36,239 nt of DNA from Caulobacter sp. (GTDB taxonomy: Bacteria; Pseudomonadota; Alphaproteobacteria; Caulobacterales; Caulobacteraceae), in the NCBI GenBank assembly GCA_026225565.1, contig JAMFTA010000142.1, forward strand, positions 1-36,239, read 5' to 3'. Below are positions 22,695-33,350 of this stretch, one piece after another. Within the stretch, counting starts at the first letter, position 1; each line of letters begins with the position of its first letter. A program made the position numbers and the translations under genes. The notes under the pieces are model-generated. The model was not told where the DNA came from and made no database searches. It saw only the letters and a program-made list of their open reading frames with translations.

Positions 22695-23258
22695 ATGAGC
22701 GAATCGAGTCCCAAGGTGGTTACGCCCGAACGGGCGGGCGTGGTGCGCGATTTCGCCCGGTCGGAACTGTTCGACCGCACCTTCTCCGACGGGATGGAGC
22801 TGGTGGAGGACGCCGCAGCCTATCTGGATGGGCCGGGGCGTCAGGATTCCAAGCTCTTGTCCCGCAACGCCGCCCTCACCTATGCGGGGGAGAGTATGCG
22901 CCTGACCACCCGGCTGATGCAGGTGGCCTCTTGGCTCCTGGTGCAGCGGGCGGTGCGCGAGGGGGACATGTCCCCCGAAGACGCCTGCCAGGACCGTTAT
23001 CGGGTCAATGCTGGCAAGGATCAGCTTCCGATCGGTCCCGACCCCCTGGCCGGTCTGCAGATCGAGCCGGCCGCGGCCAAGGACCCCTTGATCGCCGAAT
23101 TGCCCGCCGGCCTGACGGATCTGGCCCAGCGCTCCGAACGCCTGTTCGAACGGGTCGCCCATCTGGACCGGCGCATGTACGTGGATCCCGCCAAGGACGA
23201 CGCCGAGCACCCGGTCCTCTCCCAACACGACCGCCTGCGCGAAGCCTTCGGCGGCTAG
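22695..23258 (+). CDS. rcdA: Regulator of CtrA degradation RcdA (DUF1465)
   Basis: An adaptor of 187 aa. In Caulobacter, RcdA with CpdR and PopA delivers CtrA and other substrates to the ClpXP protease at the cell pole. The three-helix core is visible: RDFARSELFDRTFSDGMELV, DAAAYLDG, then RNAALTYAGESMRLTTRLMQ and VASWLLVQRAVREGDMS. These are the DUF1465 hallmarks. The C-terminal part (LERVAHLDRRM-like segment near residue 155 and a flexible end) is where partner binding occurs in the family. Two adjacent GANTC methylation sites (22701-22705, 22706-22710) lie at codons 3-6. Its promoter looks RpoN-dependent. Confidence 0.88.
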   Translation: MSESSPKVVTPERAGVVRDFARSELFDRTFSDGMELVEDAAAYLDGPGRQDSKLLSRNAALTYAGESMRLTTRLMQVASWLLVQRAVREGDMSPEDACQDRYRVNAGKDQLPIGPDPLAGLQIEPAAAKDPLIAELPAGLTDLAQRSERLFERVAHLDRRMYVDPAKDDAEHPVLSQHDRLREAFGG

Positions 23259-23344
23259 TCGGACCTCGCGCGAAGCGTTCGTGCGCCCCCTGGGCTCGCG
23301 TCACTTGCCAATGGTATAGCCGAACGAGATTCTTCGCTGGACCG

Positions 23345-25297
23345 ATGCCGATGACCGATGTGGCGCCGCCTCGATTGCTGAACGATCTAGATCAGGCCGA
23401 GCGTTTCCAGCTGTTGATCGACGCGGTCAAAGACTACGCCATCTATCTGCTCGACAGTGAAGGCTACGTGTCCACGTGGAACACCGGCGCGCAGCTATTC
23501 AAGGGCTATACGGCCCCGGAAATCATCGGCCAGCACTTCTCGGTCTTCTATACCGAAGAGGATCGCGCGGCGGGTCTGCCGGCGAAAGCCCTCAAGACGG
23601 CCGCCCAGGAGGGCCGTTTCGAAGCGGAGGGCTGGCGGGTGCGCAAGGACGGCACGCGCTTTTGGACCCACGTGGTTATCGATCCGGTGCTGAGCGACGG
23701 GGGGCTGGTGATCGGCTTCGCCAAGATCACCCGCGATGTATCGGATCGGCGCGCCAACGACGACGCCTTGCGCGAAAGCGAGCAGCGCTTCCGGCTCTTG
23801 GTGCAGGGCGTGAAGGATTACGCCATCTATATGCTCGACATCGATGGCAAGGTCAGCAACTGGAACGCCGGCGCCGAAGCCATCAAGGGATATAAGGCCG
23901 GGGAGATCGTCGGCCGTCACTTCTCCCTCTTCTACACCCCCGAGGACCAGGCCGCCGGCCTGCCGCAAAAAGCGCTACAGACGGCCCTCAACGAAGGCAA
24001 GTTTTCCGGCGAAGCTTTGCGCGTCCGTAAGGGGGGCGAGCGGTTCTGGGCCAGCGTGGTGATCGATCCCATCCACGACGACGGGGGCGAGTTTATCGGA
24101 TTCGCCAAGGTGACGCGCGACATCACCGAGCGCCGCCGGGCGGAGGAGGCGGTGGAGCACTCGCGCGAGGCGCTGCTTCAGGCCCAGAAGATGGAAGCCA
24201 TAGGCCGTCTCACCGGCGGGGTCGCCCACGATTTCAACAACCTTTTGACGGTGATCCGGGCCTCGGCCGACTTCCTGCGCCGACCGGGCCTTTCGGAGGA
24301 CAAGCGTGCGCGCTACGTGCAGGCCATCGCCGATACGGCGGAACGGGCCTCGGCGCTCACCAGCCAGCTCCTGGCCTTCGCCCGCAGACAGCCGTTGCAG
24401 CCCGAAGTGTTCGACGTCAACGAGCGGGTCAGGGGGCTCAGCGAGATCATCGGCTCAAGCGTCGGCTCGGCTGTCGATCTCGTGCTCGATCTTCCCAAAA
24501 AGGCTCAGACGGTCGAGGCAGATCCGAGCCAGTTCGACACCGCCGTGCTCAACATGGTGATCAACGCCCGCGATGCGATGCCGGGGGGCGGTACGATCAC
24601 CATCTCCGCGGCCTTCTCCGACGGGGTGCCGGCGGTTCGCGGTCACACCGCCGCCCACGGCCGATTTGTGGCCCTGCATATCCGCGACACGGGCGCGGGC
24701 ATCCCTCCAGAGACCCTGGGGCGGATCTTCGAGCCCTTTTTCACCACCAAGCCGGTGGACAAGGGAACCGGGCTGGGGCTCAGCCAGGTCTACGGTTTCG
24801 CCAAGCAGTCGCGGGGCGAGATCGATGTGGTCAGCGAAGTGGATCGCGGCGCGACCTTCACCCTCTATCTCCCGCAAAGTTCCAAGGGTCGCGTCAAGGC
24901 CGCGCCAGCCGAGGTCGATTGTCTGGACGTGCCCGCGCGCCGGATCCTCCTGGTGGAGGACAACGAAGGGGTGGGCGCCTTCGCCGCCGGCCTCTTGCGC
25001 GAGCTTGGACAGGCGGTGGTCTGGGTCGGGGACGGGCAGGCGGCCCTGGAGGTGCTGGAGCACCGGGCGTGTGAGTTCGACCTGGTCTTCTCAGACGTAG
25101 TCATGCCCGGCATCAGCGGCATCGATCTCGGCCACCGGATCAATGAGATGTGGCCCCAGCTTCAGGTCGTCCTGACCAGCGGCTATAGCCACATCCTCGC
25201 CGAGGAGGGCGCCCATGGTTTCCGCCTGCTTAACAAGCCCTACGCCATCGACGGCCTGATCGGCGTCCTGCGCAGCAAGCCCGCGCGGGGGCGGTAG
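23345..25297 (+). CDS. Twin-PAS hybrid histidine kinase
   Basis: A 650-aa cytoplasmic sensor kinase without membrane segments. Order: PAS1 (about 20-137), PAS2 (about 148-265), HisKA with His295 in GGVAHDFNNLL, HATPase with N-box Asn407 (NMVINARDAMP), G1 DTGAGIP and G2 GTGLGLS, then a receiver domain (about 532-645) with acceptor Asp584 in LVFSDVVMPG and the closing LNKPYA. The two PAS domains are close copies offset by 128 residues, both beginning VKDYAIY. The HDFNNLL box is of the HWE-unrelated NtrB-like class. ATG 23345 was chosen since the frame upstream is only an rcdA shadow. Signal and partner are unknown. It follows rcdA by 86 bases. Confidence 0.92.
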   Translation: MPMTDVAPPRLLNDLDQAERFQLLIDAVKDYAIYLLDSEGYVSTWNTGAQLFKGYTAPEIIGQHFSVFYTEEDRAAGLPAKALKTAAQEGRFEAEGWRVRKDGTRFWTHVVIDPVLSDGGLVIGFAKITRDVSDRRANDDALRESEQRFRLLVQGVKDYAIYMLDIDGKVSNWNAGAEAIKGYKAGEIVGRHFSLFYTPEDQAAGLPQKALQTALNEGKFSGEALRVRKGGERFWASVVIDPIHDDGGEFIGFAKVTRDITERRRAEEAVEHSREALLQAQKMEAIGRLTGGVAHDFNNLLTVIRASADFLRRPGLSEDKRARYVQAIADTAERASALTSQLLAFARRQPLQPEVFDVNERVRGLSEIIGSSVGSAVDLVLDLPKKAQTVEADPSQFDTAVLNMVINARDAMPGGGTITISAAFSDGVPAVRGHTAAHGRFVALHIRDTGAGIPPETLGRIFEPFFTTKPVDKGTGLGLSQVYGFAKQSRGEIDVVSEVDRGATFTLYLPQSSKGRVKAAPAEVDCLDVPARRILLVEDNEGVGAFAAGLLRELGQAVVWVGDGQAALEVLEHRACEFDLVFSDVVMPGISGIDLGHRINEMWPQLQVVLTSGYSHILAEEGAHGFRLLNKPYAIDGLIGVLRSKPARGR

Positions 25298-25492
25298 GGC
25301 TGGCCCGCCCTGGCGCCGCTCCGCCCCTGGAGAAGGGGCTGCCTAGTCGCGCGGGGCGCACGCTCCACCCCCGCCATCACCTCGCCGACCGGCGCCGCCT
25401 GGGCCGCCGCATCCAGGGCCCCGGAGTGTAGTTCAAAGTCACCGTACCGCATGGAACATATATAGGCGCTCGCTTTACCCGTCACATTTGGC

Positions 25493-25520
25493 CTTGCGGG
25501 GGGCGGCATGGTTCCCATAT
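25493..25520 (+). promoter_or_regulatory. Sigma-32 heat-shock promoter of dnaK
   Basis: CTTGCG (25493-25498), a 15-base spacer and CCCATAT (25514-25520) fit the RpoH consensus CTTGAA-N13-16-CCCATNT, matching the heat-shock promoter expected before dnaK. It lies 120 bases before the ATG. A second, weaker CTTG (25533) with CCCAT (25556) has a spacer of 17. The rest of the 342-base gap 25298-25639 shows AT-rich ACATATATAGG near 25456, which may be a vegetative promoter, and no gene I can support. Confidence 0.65.
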
Positions 25521-25639
25521 CGCAGCTACGTGCTTGTCGTGAAACGTGACAGGCGCCCATTCGCAATTAGGGGACGGACCAGCCGGCGCTTCGTAGAAGG
25601 CCGCGAGCCGCCCGCCTTGAAGGAGTTTGAGACCGCACC

Positions 25640-27547
<1,908 letters not shown>

Positions 27548-27557
27548 CCGCCTTGGT

Positions 27558-27648
27558 TGTCATCCCGGACAGCCCGCAAGGGCTGATCCGGGGCCCAGCT
27601 CCATGCGAGTGGGTCCCGGCTCTCCGCTCCGCTCCGGCCGGGATGACA
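27558..27648. repeat. 91-bp palindromic intergenic element between dnaK and dnaJ
   Basis: Terminal 11-bp inverted repeats TGTCATCCCGG (27558-27568) and CCGGGATGACA (27638-27648) enclose two further hairpins: AGCCC-GCAA-GGGCT (27571-27584, a GNRA-type loop) and CCGGGGCCCA pairing with TGGGTCCCGG (27588-27597 / 27610-27619, ten pairs, one G-U). The RNA would be a three-way or cloverleaf fold. The sequence resembles a dispersed intergenic repeat I associate with Caulobacterales and related genomes. It could lower dnaJ relative to dnaK or stabilise the dnaK mRNA. Copy number in the genome cannot be seen here. Confidence 0.75.
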
Positions 27649-27679
27649 GTGTCTGTGAGCGAAGCAAGGTCTTAGTCTG

Positions 27680-28855
27680 ATGCCGCGCGACTATTATGAA
27701 ATCCTGAGCGTCGAGCGTACCTGCACCGAGGTCGAGCTCAAGACGTCCTTCCGCAAGATGGCCATGGCCCATCACCCCGACCGCAATCCCGGCGATCCCC
27801 AGGCCGAGGTGCGCTTCAAGGAGTGCAACGAAGCCTATTCGATCCTTTCGGACCCGCAAAAGCGCGCAGCCTACGACCGGTTCGGCCATGCCGGCGTGAA
27901 CGGCGCCCAGGGCGGCGGCGGCTTCCAGGGCGATCCCAACGACGTTTTCTCCTCGGTGTTCGGGGACGTCTTCGGCGAGATGTTCGGCGGCGGCGGGCGG
28001 CGCTCCAGCGGCCCCGCCCGCGGCCAGGATCTGCGCTACGATCTGGAAATCACCCTGGAGCAGGCGTTCTCCGGCTCTGAGGTGGAGATTTCCGCCGCCA
28101 CCTCCCAAACCTGCGAGGTCTGCACCGGCTCGGGCGCCAAGCCCGGCACCCAGCCCACCACCTGCCCCACCTGCGCTGGCCAGGGCCGCGTGCGGGCCAG
28201 CCAGGGCTTCTTCGCCATCGAGCGCACCTGCCCCCGCTGCGGCGGCGCCGGGCGCATCATCACCGATCCGTGCAAAGCCTGCCACGGCCAGGGCGAGGTG
28301 CGCCGCGAGCGCACGCTTCAGGTCCGCATCCCCGCCGGCGTCGACGACGGCGCGCGCATCCGCCTCTCGGGCGAGGGCGACGCGGGCGCGCGCGGCGGCC
28401 CCAAGGGCGACCTCTATATCTTCCTCTCGGTGAAGCCCCACGAGCTGTTCGAGCGCGACGGCCTGGATCTACGCTGCCACGCCCCGGTGCCCATGTGGAT
28501 GGCGGCGCTCGGCGGCGAGATCGAAGCCCCGTGCCTGGCCGCGAAAGCCGAGTGCGAGGGCGACTGCAAGGTCAAGGTCAAGGTGCCTGAGGGCGCCCAG
28601 ACCGGCAAGTTCGTGCGCATCAAGGGCCACGGAATGCCGGCGCTCCGCGGCCGTGAAAAGGGCGACCTGATCGTCGAGCTTTACGTCGAGACGCCCTCCA
28701 ATCTCACCGCCCGCCAGAAGGAACTGATGCGCGAGCTGGCCTCAACCTTCGGCGAAGGCGACAAGCACCACCCCAACCACGCCCGCTTCTTCACCAAGGC
28801 GAGGAAGTTCTGGGACGGCGTGGTCAGCAAGGCGGGGTCAGAGGCGCGGGCTTAG
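27680..28855 (+). CDS. dnaJ: Co-chaperone DnaJ (Hsp40)
   Basis: Stimulates DnaK ATPase and delivers substrates. The protein is 391 aa. J domain (1-70) with the catalytic HPD in [11 protein letters not shown]; Gly/Phe-rich linker from about 75 to 110 ([19 protein letters not shown]); zinc centre of four C-x2-C-x-G-x-G repeats: [24 protein letters not shown] and CKACHGQG; then the C-terminal substrate-binding barrels ([37 protein letters not shown]). The first motif [12 protein letters not shown] shows Ser-Val in place of the usual Gly-Val. It follows dnaK beyond a palindromic repeat and is closed by a terminator. Confidence 0.97.
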   Translation: MPRDYYEILSVERTCTEVELKTSFRKMAMAHHPDRNPGDPQAEVRFKECNEAYSILSDPQKRAAYDRFGHAGVNGAQGGGGFQGDPNDVFSSVFGDVFGEMFGGGGRRSSGPARGQDLRYDLEITLEQAFSGSEVEISAATSQTCEVCTGSGAKPGTQPTTCPTCAGQGRVRASQGFFAIERTCPRCGGAGRIITDPCKACHGQGEVRRERTLQVRIPAGVDDGARIRLSGEGDAGARGGPKGDLYIFLSVKPHELFERDGLDLRCHAPVPMWMAALGGEIEAPCLAAKAECEGDCKVKVKVPEGAQTGKFVRIKGHGMPALRGREKGDLIVELYVETPSNLTARQKELMRELASTFGEGDKHHPNHARFFTKARKFWDGVVSKAGSEARA

Positions 28856-28870
28856 CGCCTTCGCGCGGGC

Positions 28871-28899
28871 CCCCTTCTCCCCGGAGGGGAGAGGGTTTT
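28871..28899 (+). terminator. Rho-independent terminator after dnaJ
   Basis: A C-rich arm (CCCTTCTCCCC) pairs with GGGGAGAGGG with one bulge and is followed by TTTTGCGTTTTT. It lies 15 bases after the dnaJ stop and 48 before dapB, ending the dnaKJ transcript. Confidence 0.75.
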
Positions 28900-28946
28900 G
28901 CGTTTTTGCACTCAAATTCCTTGGCGCATCGGGGTAAACTGCTCCT

Positions 28947-29747
28947 ATGAGCACACCCATCCGCATCGCCGTCGCCGGCGCCCACGGGCGCATGGGCCAG
29001 GTTGTCGCCGCCATCGTCGAGGCGCGCGCCGACGCCACACTGGCCGCCCGCTTCGACCGTCCGGATATCCCGCCCGCAGCCGGCGTGGTCGCCCAGGACG
29101 AGGCGCTTTCCGCCGCCGACGTGGTGATCGATTTCACCACCGGGGCGAGCTCGGCGGTCCTGGCCCTGCACTGCGCCGAGCTTGGCGGCCCCGCCCTGGT
29201 GATCGGCTCCACCGGCTTTACGGCGGCGGAGGAGCGGGTGGTGCGCGCCGCGGCCCGGCGCATTCCCATCGTCAAGTCCGGCAACTTCTCTCTTGGCGTC
29301 AACATGCTGATGGGTCTGGTGCGCCAGGCCGCCGCCGCCCTGCCGGCCGACCAGTACGACATTGAGATCTTCGAGGCCCACCACCGGCGCAAGATCGACG
29401 CTCCCTCCGGCACCGCCCTGATGCTGGGCGAGGCGGCGGCGACCGGCCGGGGCGTCGAGCTTTTCAAGGCCCAGGTGAAGGCCCGCGACGGGGTCACCGG
29501 TCCTCGCGGCGAGGGGCAGATCGGCTTTTCGGTGATGCGCGGCGGCGGGGTGGTGGGGGAGCATTCGGTCAGCTTCCTGGCCGATGACGAGGTCCTGACC
29601 CTCTCCCACTCGGCCCAGGATCGGGGCCTCTTCGCCCGGGGCGCGGTGCAGGCGGCGGTGTGGCTGGCGGCCCGCCCGCCGGGGCTTTACGACATGCAGG
29701 ATGTGCTGGGGTTCGGGGCGGCGGCGACCGACCCCGATTATGGCTGA
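28947..29747 (+). CDS. dapB: 4-hydroxy-tetrahydrodipicolinate reductase DapB
   Basis: NAD(P)H-dependent reductase of the lysine/diaminopimelate pathway, making tetrahydrodipicolinate. The protein is 266 aa. The N-terminal nucleotide site is [26 protein letters not shown] and [14 protein letters not shown] follow. The catalytic stretch is [16 protein letters not shown] (His145/146, Lys149). The end, [11 protein letters not shown], is the family's usual finish. The ATG follows TGCTCCT without a clear Shine-Dalgarno site. Its stop overlaps the amidase gene by 8 bases. The neighbour order dnaK-dnaJ-dapB is common in Caulobacterales as I recall it. Confidence 0.96.
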   Translation: MSTPIRIAVAGAHGRMGQVVAAIVEARADATLAARFDRPDIPPAAGVVAQDEALSAADVVIDFTTGASSAVLALHCAELGGPALVIGSTGFTAAEERVVRAAARRIPIVKSGNFSLGVNMLMGLVRQAAAALPADQYDIEIFEAHHRRKIDAPSGTALMLGEAAATGRGVELFKAQVKARDGVTGPRGEGQIGFSVMRGGGVVGEHSVSFLADDEVLTLSHSAQDRGLFARGAVQAAVWLAARPPGLYDMQDVLGFGAAATDPDYG

Positions 29748-31188
29748 TCTCCGCTCGCTGGACGCCACCGCCATGCTCTTGGCGATGGATGCGCGCCGCA
29801 TCAGCGCGCTGGAGCTGCTCGACGCCTCCATCGCCCAGTCCCATCGCCTGAAGGCCGAACTGAACGCGGTGGTGACCGAGGACCCCGAGCCCGCCCGCGC
29901 CGCCGCCCGCGCCATCGACGAGCGCCGCGCCAAGGGGGAGGCGTCCTCCACCATCGGCCTCCTCGCCGGCGTGCCGATGACCGTCAAGGACACCCTGGAC
30001 GCGGGCGGTATGCCCGCCTCGGCCGGGCTGCAACGCTATCTCGGCCGCCCGGTGGGCGATGCGGCGGCGGTCGGCCGCATCCGCACCGAAGGGGCGGTAA
30101 TCTGGGGCAAGACCAATGTTCCCGTGCGGGCCAGCGACTGGCAGAGCTTCAACGCCCTCTACGGAACCACCAACAACCCGTGGGATCTGGAGCGCACCCC
30201 GGGCGGCTCCTCCGGCGGGGCGGCGGCGGCCCTGGCGGCGGGGATCACGCCCCTGGAGATCGGCTCGGACATCGGCGGGTCCCTACGCGTGCCGGCCAGC
30301 TTCTGCGGCGTCTTCGCCCACAAGCCGACCTATGGCCTGGTGTCCCAGCGGGGCCATGTGCCGCCGGCGCCGGGCTCGGCCGCCGAACCGGATCTAGGGG
30401 TGATCGGCCCGATGGCCCGTTCGGCGCGGGACCTGCGGCTATTGCTGTCGATTTTCGCCAACGGTCCCGTGCCGGCCAAGGCGCCGCCCGCCATCCTGAA
30501 TGGGCTGATTGTCGGGCTGTGGCTGGATGAACCCGCCTTCAGCCTCGACCCGGAGGTCCGCGCCGCCATCGAGACTTTCGCGGCGGATCTCAGCGCGGCG
30601 GGGACGGTCGTGGACACGGTGCAAAGCCCTGTGGACGGACGGGGGCTGATGGATGTCTACGAACAGCTGCTCTATCCGCTGGTCACCTTCGGCCTGCCCC
30701 CGTCGCGGCGACGGGCGTTGAGCTTGATGCGCGGCGCGGCGAGGCGGCTTGGCGGCCGGGCGACCTGGGCGCGCCTGACCCTGGCCGCCACCCTTACCCA
30801 TCACGAGTGGCTGATCGCCCACGAGCGTCGGGAGAAATTCGGTCTGACCATGCGGCGGTTCTTCGAGCGTTACGACGTGCTGATCGCCCCTGTCGCCCCG
30901 GTCGCGGCGTTCAGGCACGATCACCGTCTGATGCCTCGTCGCAAACTCCTCTGCTCGGACGGGCGGAAGGCTCCCTACAGCGCAATGCTGGACTGGATCG
31001 CGCTCGCCACCGCCTGCGGCCTGCCGGCGACGGCGATCCCGGTGGGGCTGAGCGCCACGGGACTGCCGGTGGGGGTGCAGATTATCGGCCCGCGCGGCGG
31101 CGACTCCAAGACCCTGGCGGTGGCCCAGGCCATCGAGGAGCAGCTCGGCGGTTTTCACCCGCCGCCGTTGGAATGGGGGGCGCCCTAA
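29740..31188 (+). CDS. Amidase-signature family amidase
   Basis: A 482-aa amidohydrolase of the amidase-signature family. The Ser-cisSer-Lys triad is visible: Lys83 in [10 protein letters not shown], cis-Ser158 in [15 protein letters not shown] and nucleophile Ser181 in [28 protein letters not shown] and [20 protein letters not shown] are also typical. Substrate is not deducible; relatives cleave aryl or fatty amides, and GatA is excluded by the lack of gatC/gatB and by the sequence. The ATG at 29740 overlaps dapB by eight bases, so translation is likely coupled. The last three bases overlap the convergent osmC stop. Confidence 0.9.
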   Translation: MADLRSLDATAMLLAMDARRISALELLDASIAQSHRLKAELNAVVTEDPEPARAAARAIDERRAKGEASSTIGLLAGVPMTVKDTLDAGGMPASAGLQRYLGRPVGDAAAVGRIRTEGAVIWGKTNVPVRASDWQSFNALYGTTNNPWDLERTPGGSSGGAAAALAAGITPLEIGSDIGGSLRVPASFCGVFAHKPTYGLVSQRGHVPPAPGSAAEPDLGVIGPMARSARDLRLLLSIFANGPVPAKAPPAILNGLIVGLWLDEPAFSLDPEVRAAIETFAADLSAAGTVVDTVQSPVDGRGLMDVYEQLLYPLVTFGLPPSRRRALSLMRGAARRLGGRATWARLTLAATLTHHEWLIAHERREKFGLTMRRFFERYDVLIAPVAPVAAFRHDHRLMPRRKLLCSDGRKAPYSAMLDWIALATACGLPATAIPVGLSATGLPVGVQIIGPRGGDSKTLAVAQAIEEQLGGFHPPPLEWGAP

Positions 31189-31637
31189 GCTACCCGCACC
31201 GCCGTCTTCACCGAATTGGCGATGAAGCAGGCGTCGTGGGCGCGGCGGTGCAGGGCGTCGAGCTCGGCCGGCGTCGGGCGGCGCTCGCCGGTGAACGACA
31301 CCTGGGGGCGCAGCACCACCTCGGTCATGGCGTGCTTGCCGTCGGTGGTCTGGCCTAGAGTCCCGTCGGCGGCGTCGCTGTAGCGGGCCACGACAAACCC
31401 GGCCTGGCGCGCCAGATCCAGAAACCACAGCATGTGGCAGCTGGAGAGGCTGGCGACGAACAGGGCCTCGGGGTCCACCGCCGCCTCCACCGAATAGGGC
31501 AGGGGCACGACGGCCGGCGAGGACGAGCCGGGAACCTCGACGCCCCCGTCGAACCGCAGGGTGTGGGCGCGGCTATAGCGGCCCTTGGCGAAATCGCCGT
31601 CGCAAACCCAATCAACGGCGGCGGTGTGGACGGACAT
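31185..31637 (-). CDS. OsmC-family peroxiredoxin-like protein
   Basis: A 150-aa OsmC/Ohr-fold protein that reduces organic hydroperoxides. The two conserved cysteines are Cys67 in SLSSCHMLWFLDLA and Cys137 in HDACFIANSVKT. VDPEALFVASLSSC is the OsmC entry motif; the lack of the Ohr signature places it with the OsmC/YhfA subgroup. It ends inside the amidase stop region (convergent four-base overlap) and is followed upstream by the aminotransferase on the same strand, after 42 bases. A detoxification role fits, but no regulator is adjacent. Confidence 0.88.
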   Translation of the reverse strand: MSVHTAAVDWVCDGDFAKGRYSRAHTLRFDGGVEVPGSSSPAVVPLPYSVEAAVDPEALFVASLSSCHMLWFLDLARQAGFVVARYSDAADGTLGQTTDGKHAMTEVVLRPQVSFTGERRPTPAELDALHRRAHDACFIANSVKTAVRVA

Positions 31638-31679
31638 GGCCGCTTCTATCCCGCAACTCCCACGAGGAAAAGCCGGCGC

Positions 31680-32558
31680 TCACCGCCCGTGGGCGAAATC
31701 CCAGTAAAGCTGGCGGGCCTTGAGATAGATCGGACCTTGCTGGAGATCGCGATCCTCGAACCGCACCACTGGCGCCACCTTCTGGAAATTGCCGCAGGAG
31801 AAGATCTCGTCGGCCTGCGCAAAATCCGCCGCCGTCAGGCTCGACTCCACCACCGTCACCCCAGCGCCGTGCAGCAATTGCACCACTCGCCTGCGGGTGA
31901 TGCCGTTCAGGAAGACGCCGGTGGGGGCGGGGGTGTGGACGACGCCGTCCCGCACCATGAAGACATTGGCGTTGGCCAACTCCGCCACCTGCCCCGTCCT
32001 ATCCAGCATCAGGCAGTTGTCAAAGCCGCGCTGCGCCGCCTCGATCAGGGCGCGGGCGTTGTTGGGATAGAGGCAGCTGGCCTTGGCCTCAACCGGCGCC
32101 GTCTCGGCGCTCGGCTTGCGGTAGGGGGAGACGGTGATCGACGCGCCCTTGGTATGGGGCATGGGGGCCTCATAGAGGCAGAGACACCACTGGGTGGTTT
32201 CCGCATCGAACTTCACCCCGCCGCCGAGGCCGCTCTCCGCCCAGTACATAGGCCGGATATAGAGGGCGGCGTCAGGATCGAACTTGGCGACCCCTTCGTC
32301 CACCAGTCGCAGCCATTCGGCGACGGAGACCACGGGCCTCAGCAGGAAAAACTCGGCCGAGGCGTTGATGCGCGCGCAGTGCAGATCGAGGTCCGGCATG
32401 GTGCGTTCGAACCGCCGGGCCCCATCGAACACCACAGAGCCCAGCCACGCGGCGTGGGTGCGCGGGCCCATGATGGCCACATTGCCCTCATGCCAGGCGC
32501 CCTGGAAAAAGGTCCAGGTCTTGGACGGCTCGACGGTGATCGGAACGATACCCAACAT
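31680..32558 (-). CDS. Fold-type IV (branched-chain) aminotransferase
   Basis: A PLP class IV transaminase of 292 aa, likely transferring the amino group to or from branched-chain 2-oxo acids. Lys159, in EAKASCLYPNNARA, takes the place of the PLP lysine at the same number as E. coli IlvE. GSVVFDGARRFERT, YIRPMYWAESG, AELANANVFMVRDG and GVFLNGITRRRVVQLL are class IV hallmarks. Substrate specificity is less sure; D-amino-acid or (R)-amine transaminases belong to the same fold. ATG 32558 has AGGAG seven bases upstream, so the longer frame to 32579 is not used. Positions 32559-32750 hold its promoter region and no other gene. Confidence 0.85.
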   Translation of the reverse strand: MLGIVPITVEPSKTWTFFQGAWHEGNVAIMGPRTHAAWLGSVVFDGARRFERTMPDLDLHCARINASAEFFLLRPVVSVAEWLRLVDEGVAKFDPDAALYIRPMYWAESGLGGGVKFDAETTQWCLCLYEAPMPHTKGASITVSPYRKPSAETAPVEAKASCLYPNNARALIEAAQRGFDNCLMLDRTGQVAELANANVFMVRDGVVHTPAPTGVFLNGITRRRVVQLLHGAGVTVVESSLTAADFAQADEIFSCGNFQKVAPVVRFEDRDLQQGPIYLKARQLYWDFAHGR

Positions 32559-32750
32559 GCGCGCACTCCTTGCCGCCACGCTTGTGCCCGATGGAGGTGA
32601 ATAAATTCTCGCCGCGGTCTCAGGGGCGCCCCAGGGCGGATTTTACGCGCAATGATTGTGAGGCCGCCGCCTGCGGCAAATTATTTACCGTCTTCGTTCG
32701 GAGTTGCTCAACCAGGAAGATGTTTAATGGACTGAAATAAAGGGGAGACC

Positions 32751-33290
32751 ATGGCCGAGCCGAATATCGCCTTCACCAAGACCGACATCGCGCTGAAAAG
32801 CGCGCCGATCCGGCCAGAATGGATTCTCGACGGCGATCCCCAGGCCCGCAATGGCGTCCTCGCCCTCTCTGAGGATCGCATGGCGACGACATTGGTGTGG
32901 GAATGCACCGCCGGCCGCTTCCGCTGGGTCTACGACGTGGACGAGACCATCCACATTCTGGAAGGCGGCGTGGAGGTCACCCAGGGCGACGGCGTCCCCC
33001 AGCGCCTAAGCCCCGGCGACGTGGTCTTCTTCCCCGCCGGCAGCTCGGCCGTCTGGCGGATCGACAGCTATGTGCGCAAGCTGGCCTTCTTCCGCCAGCC
33101 CGTGCCCCGGCCCCTGAGCCTGATGCTGCGCGCCTATCGCCGGGCGGCGGAGATGGCGCTGGCCCTATCCGCCCCGGACGCCAGCCCCGCCAAGCTCGAC
33201 GCCGTCATGGACGAGCCCGCGCCCCGCCGCCCCGGGCGCGGCGAGCCGGGTTTCCTGGCCTTTCCCTTGGAAGACAATCGGGCGGCCTAG
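32751..33290 (+). CDS. Cupin domain protein
   Basis: A 179-aa protein with a single cupin_3 (DUF861-like) barrel at residues about 35-125: TTLVWECTAGRFRWVYDVDE, ETIHILEGGVEVTQGD and SPGDVVFFPAGSSAVWRI. The first motif has no His pair, so a metal site is uncertain. A Pro/Arg-rich C-terminal tail (about 140-179) follows. EutQ-like relatives and (S)-ureidoglycine aminohydrolase share the fold; function is unknown here. The start is set by GGGGAG six bases before ATG 32751. A 60-base gap separates it from the next small gene. Confidence 0.8.
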   Translation: MAEPNIAFTKTDIALKSAPIRPEWILDGDPQARNGVLALSEDRMATTLVWECTAGRFRWVYDVDETIHILEGGVEVTQGDGVPQRLSPGDVVFFPAGSSAVWRIDSYVRKLAFFRQPVPRPLSLMLRAYRRAAEMALALSAPDASPAKLDAVMDEPAPRRPGRGEPGFLAFPLEDNRAA

Positions 33291-33350
33291 GTCGTCCCAA
33301 GACAGCCCTGGTACGCGATTTGCTGCTCTCGGCGTCAAAGGAGACGCGTC

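Noticed and set aside
25240-25566. 108-aa minus-strand frame covering the dnaK promoter
   Set aside because: No family likeness, it overlaps the kinase end and the sigma-32 promoter, and composition resembles shadow frames.
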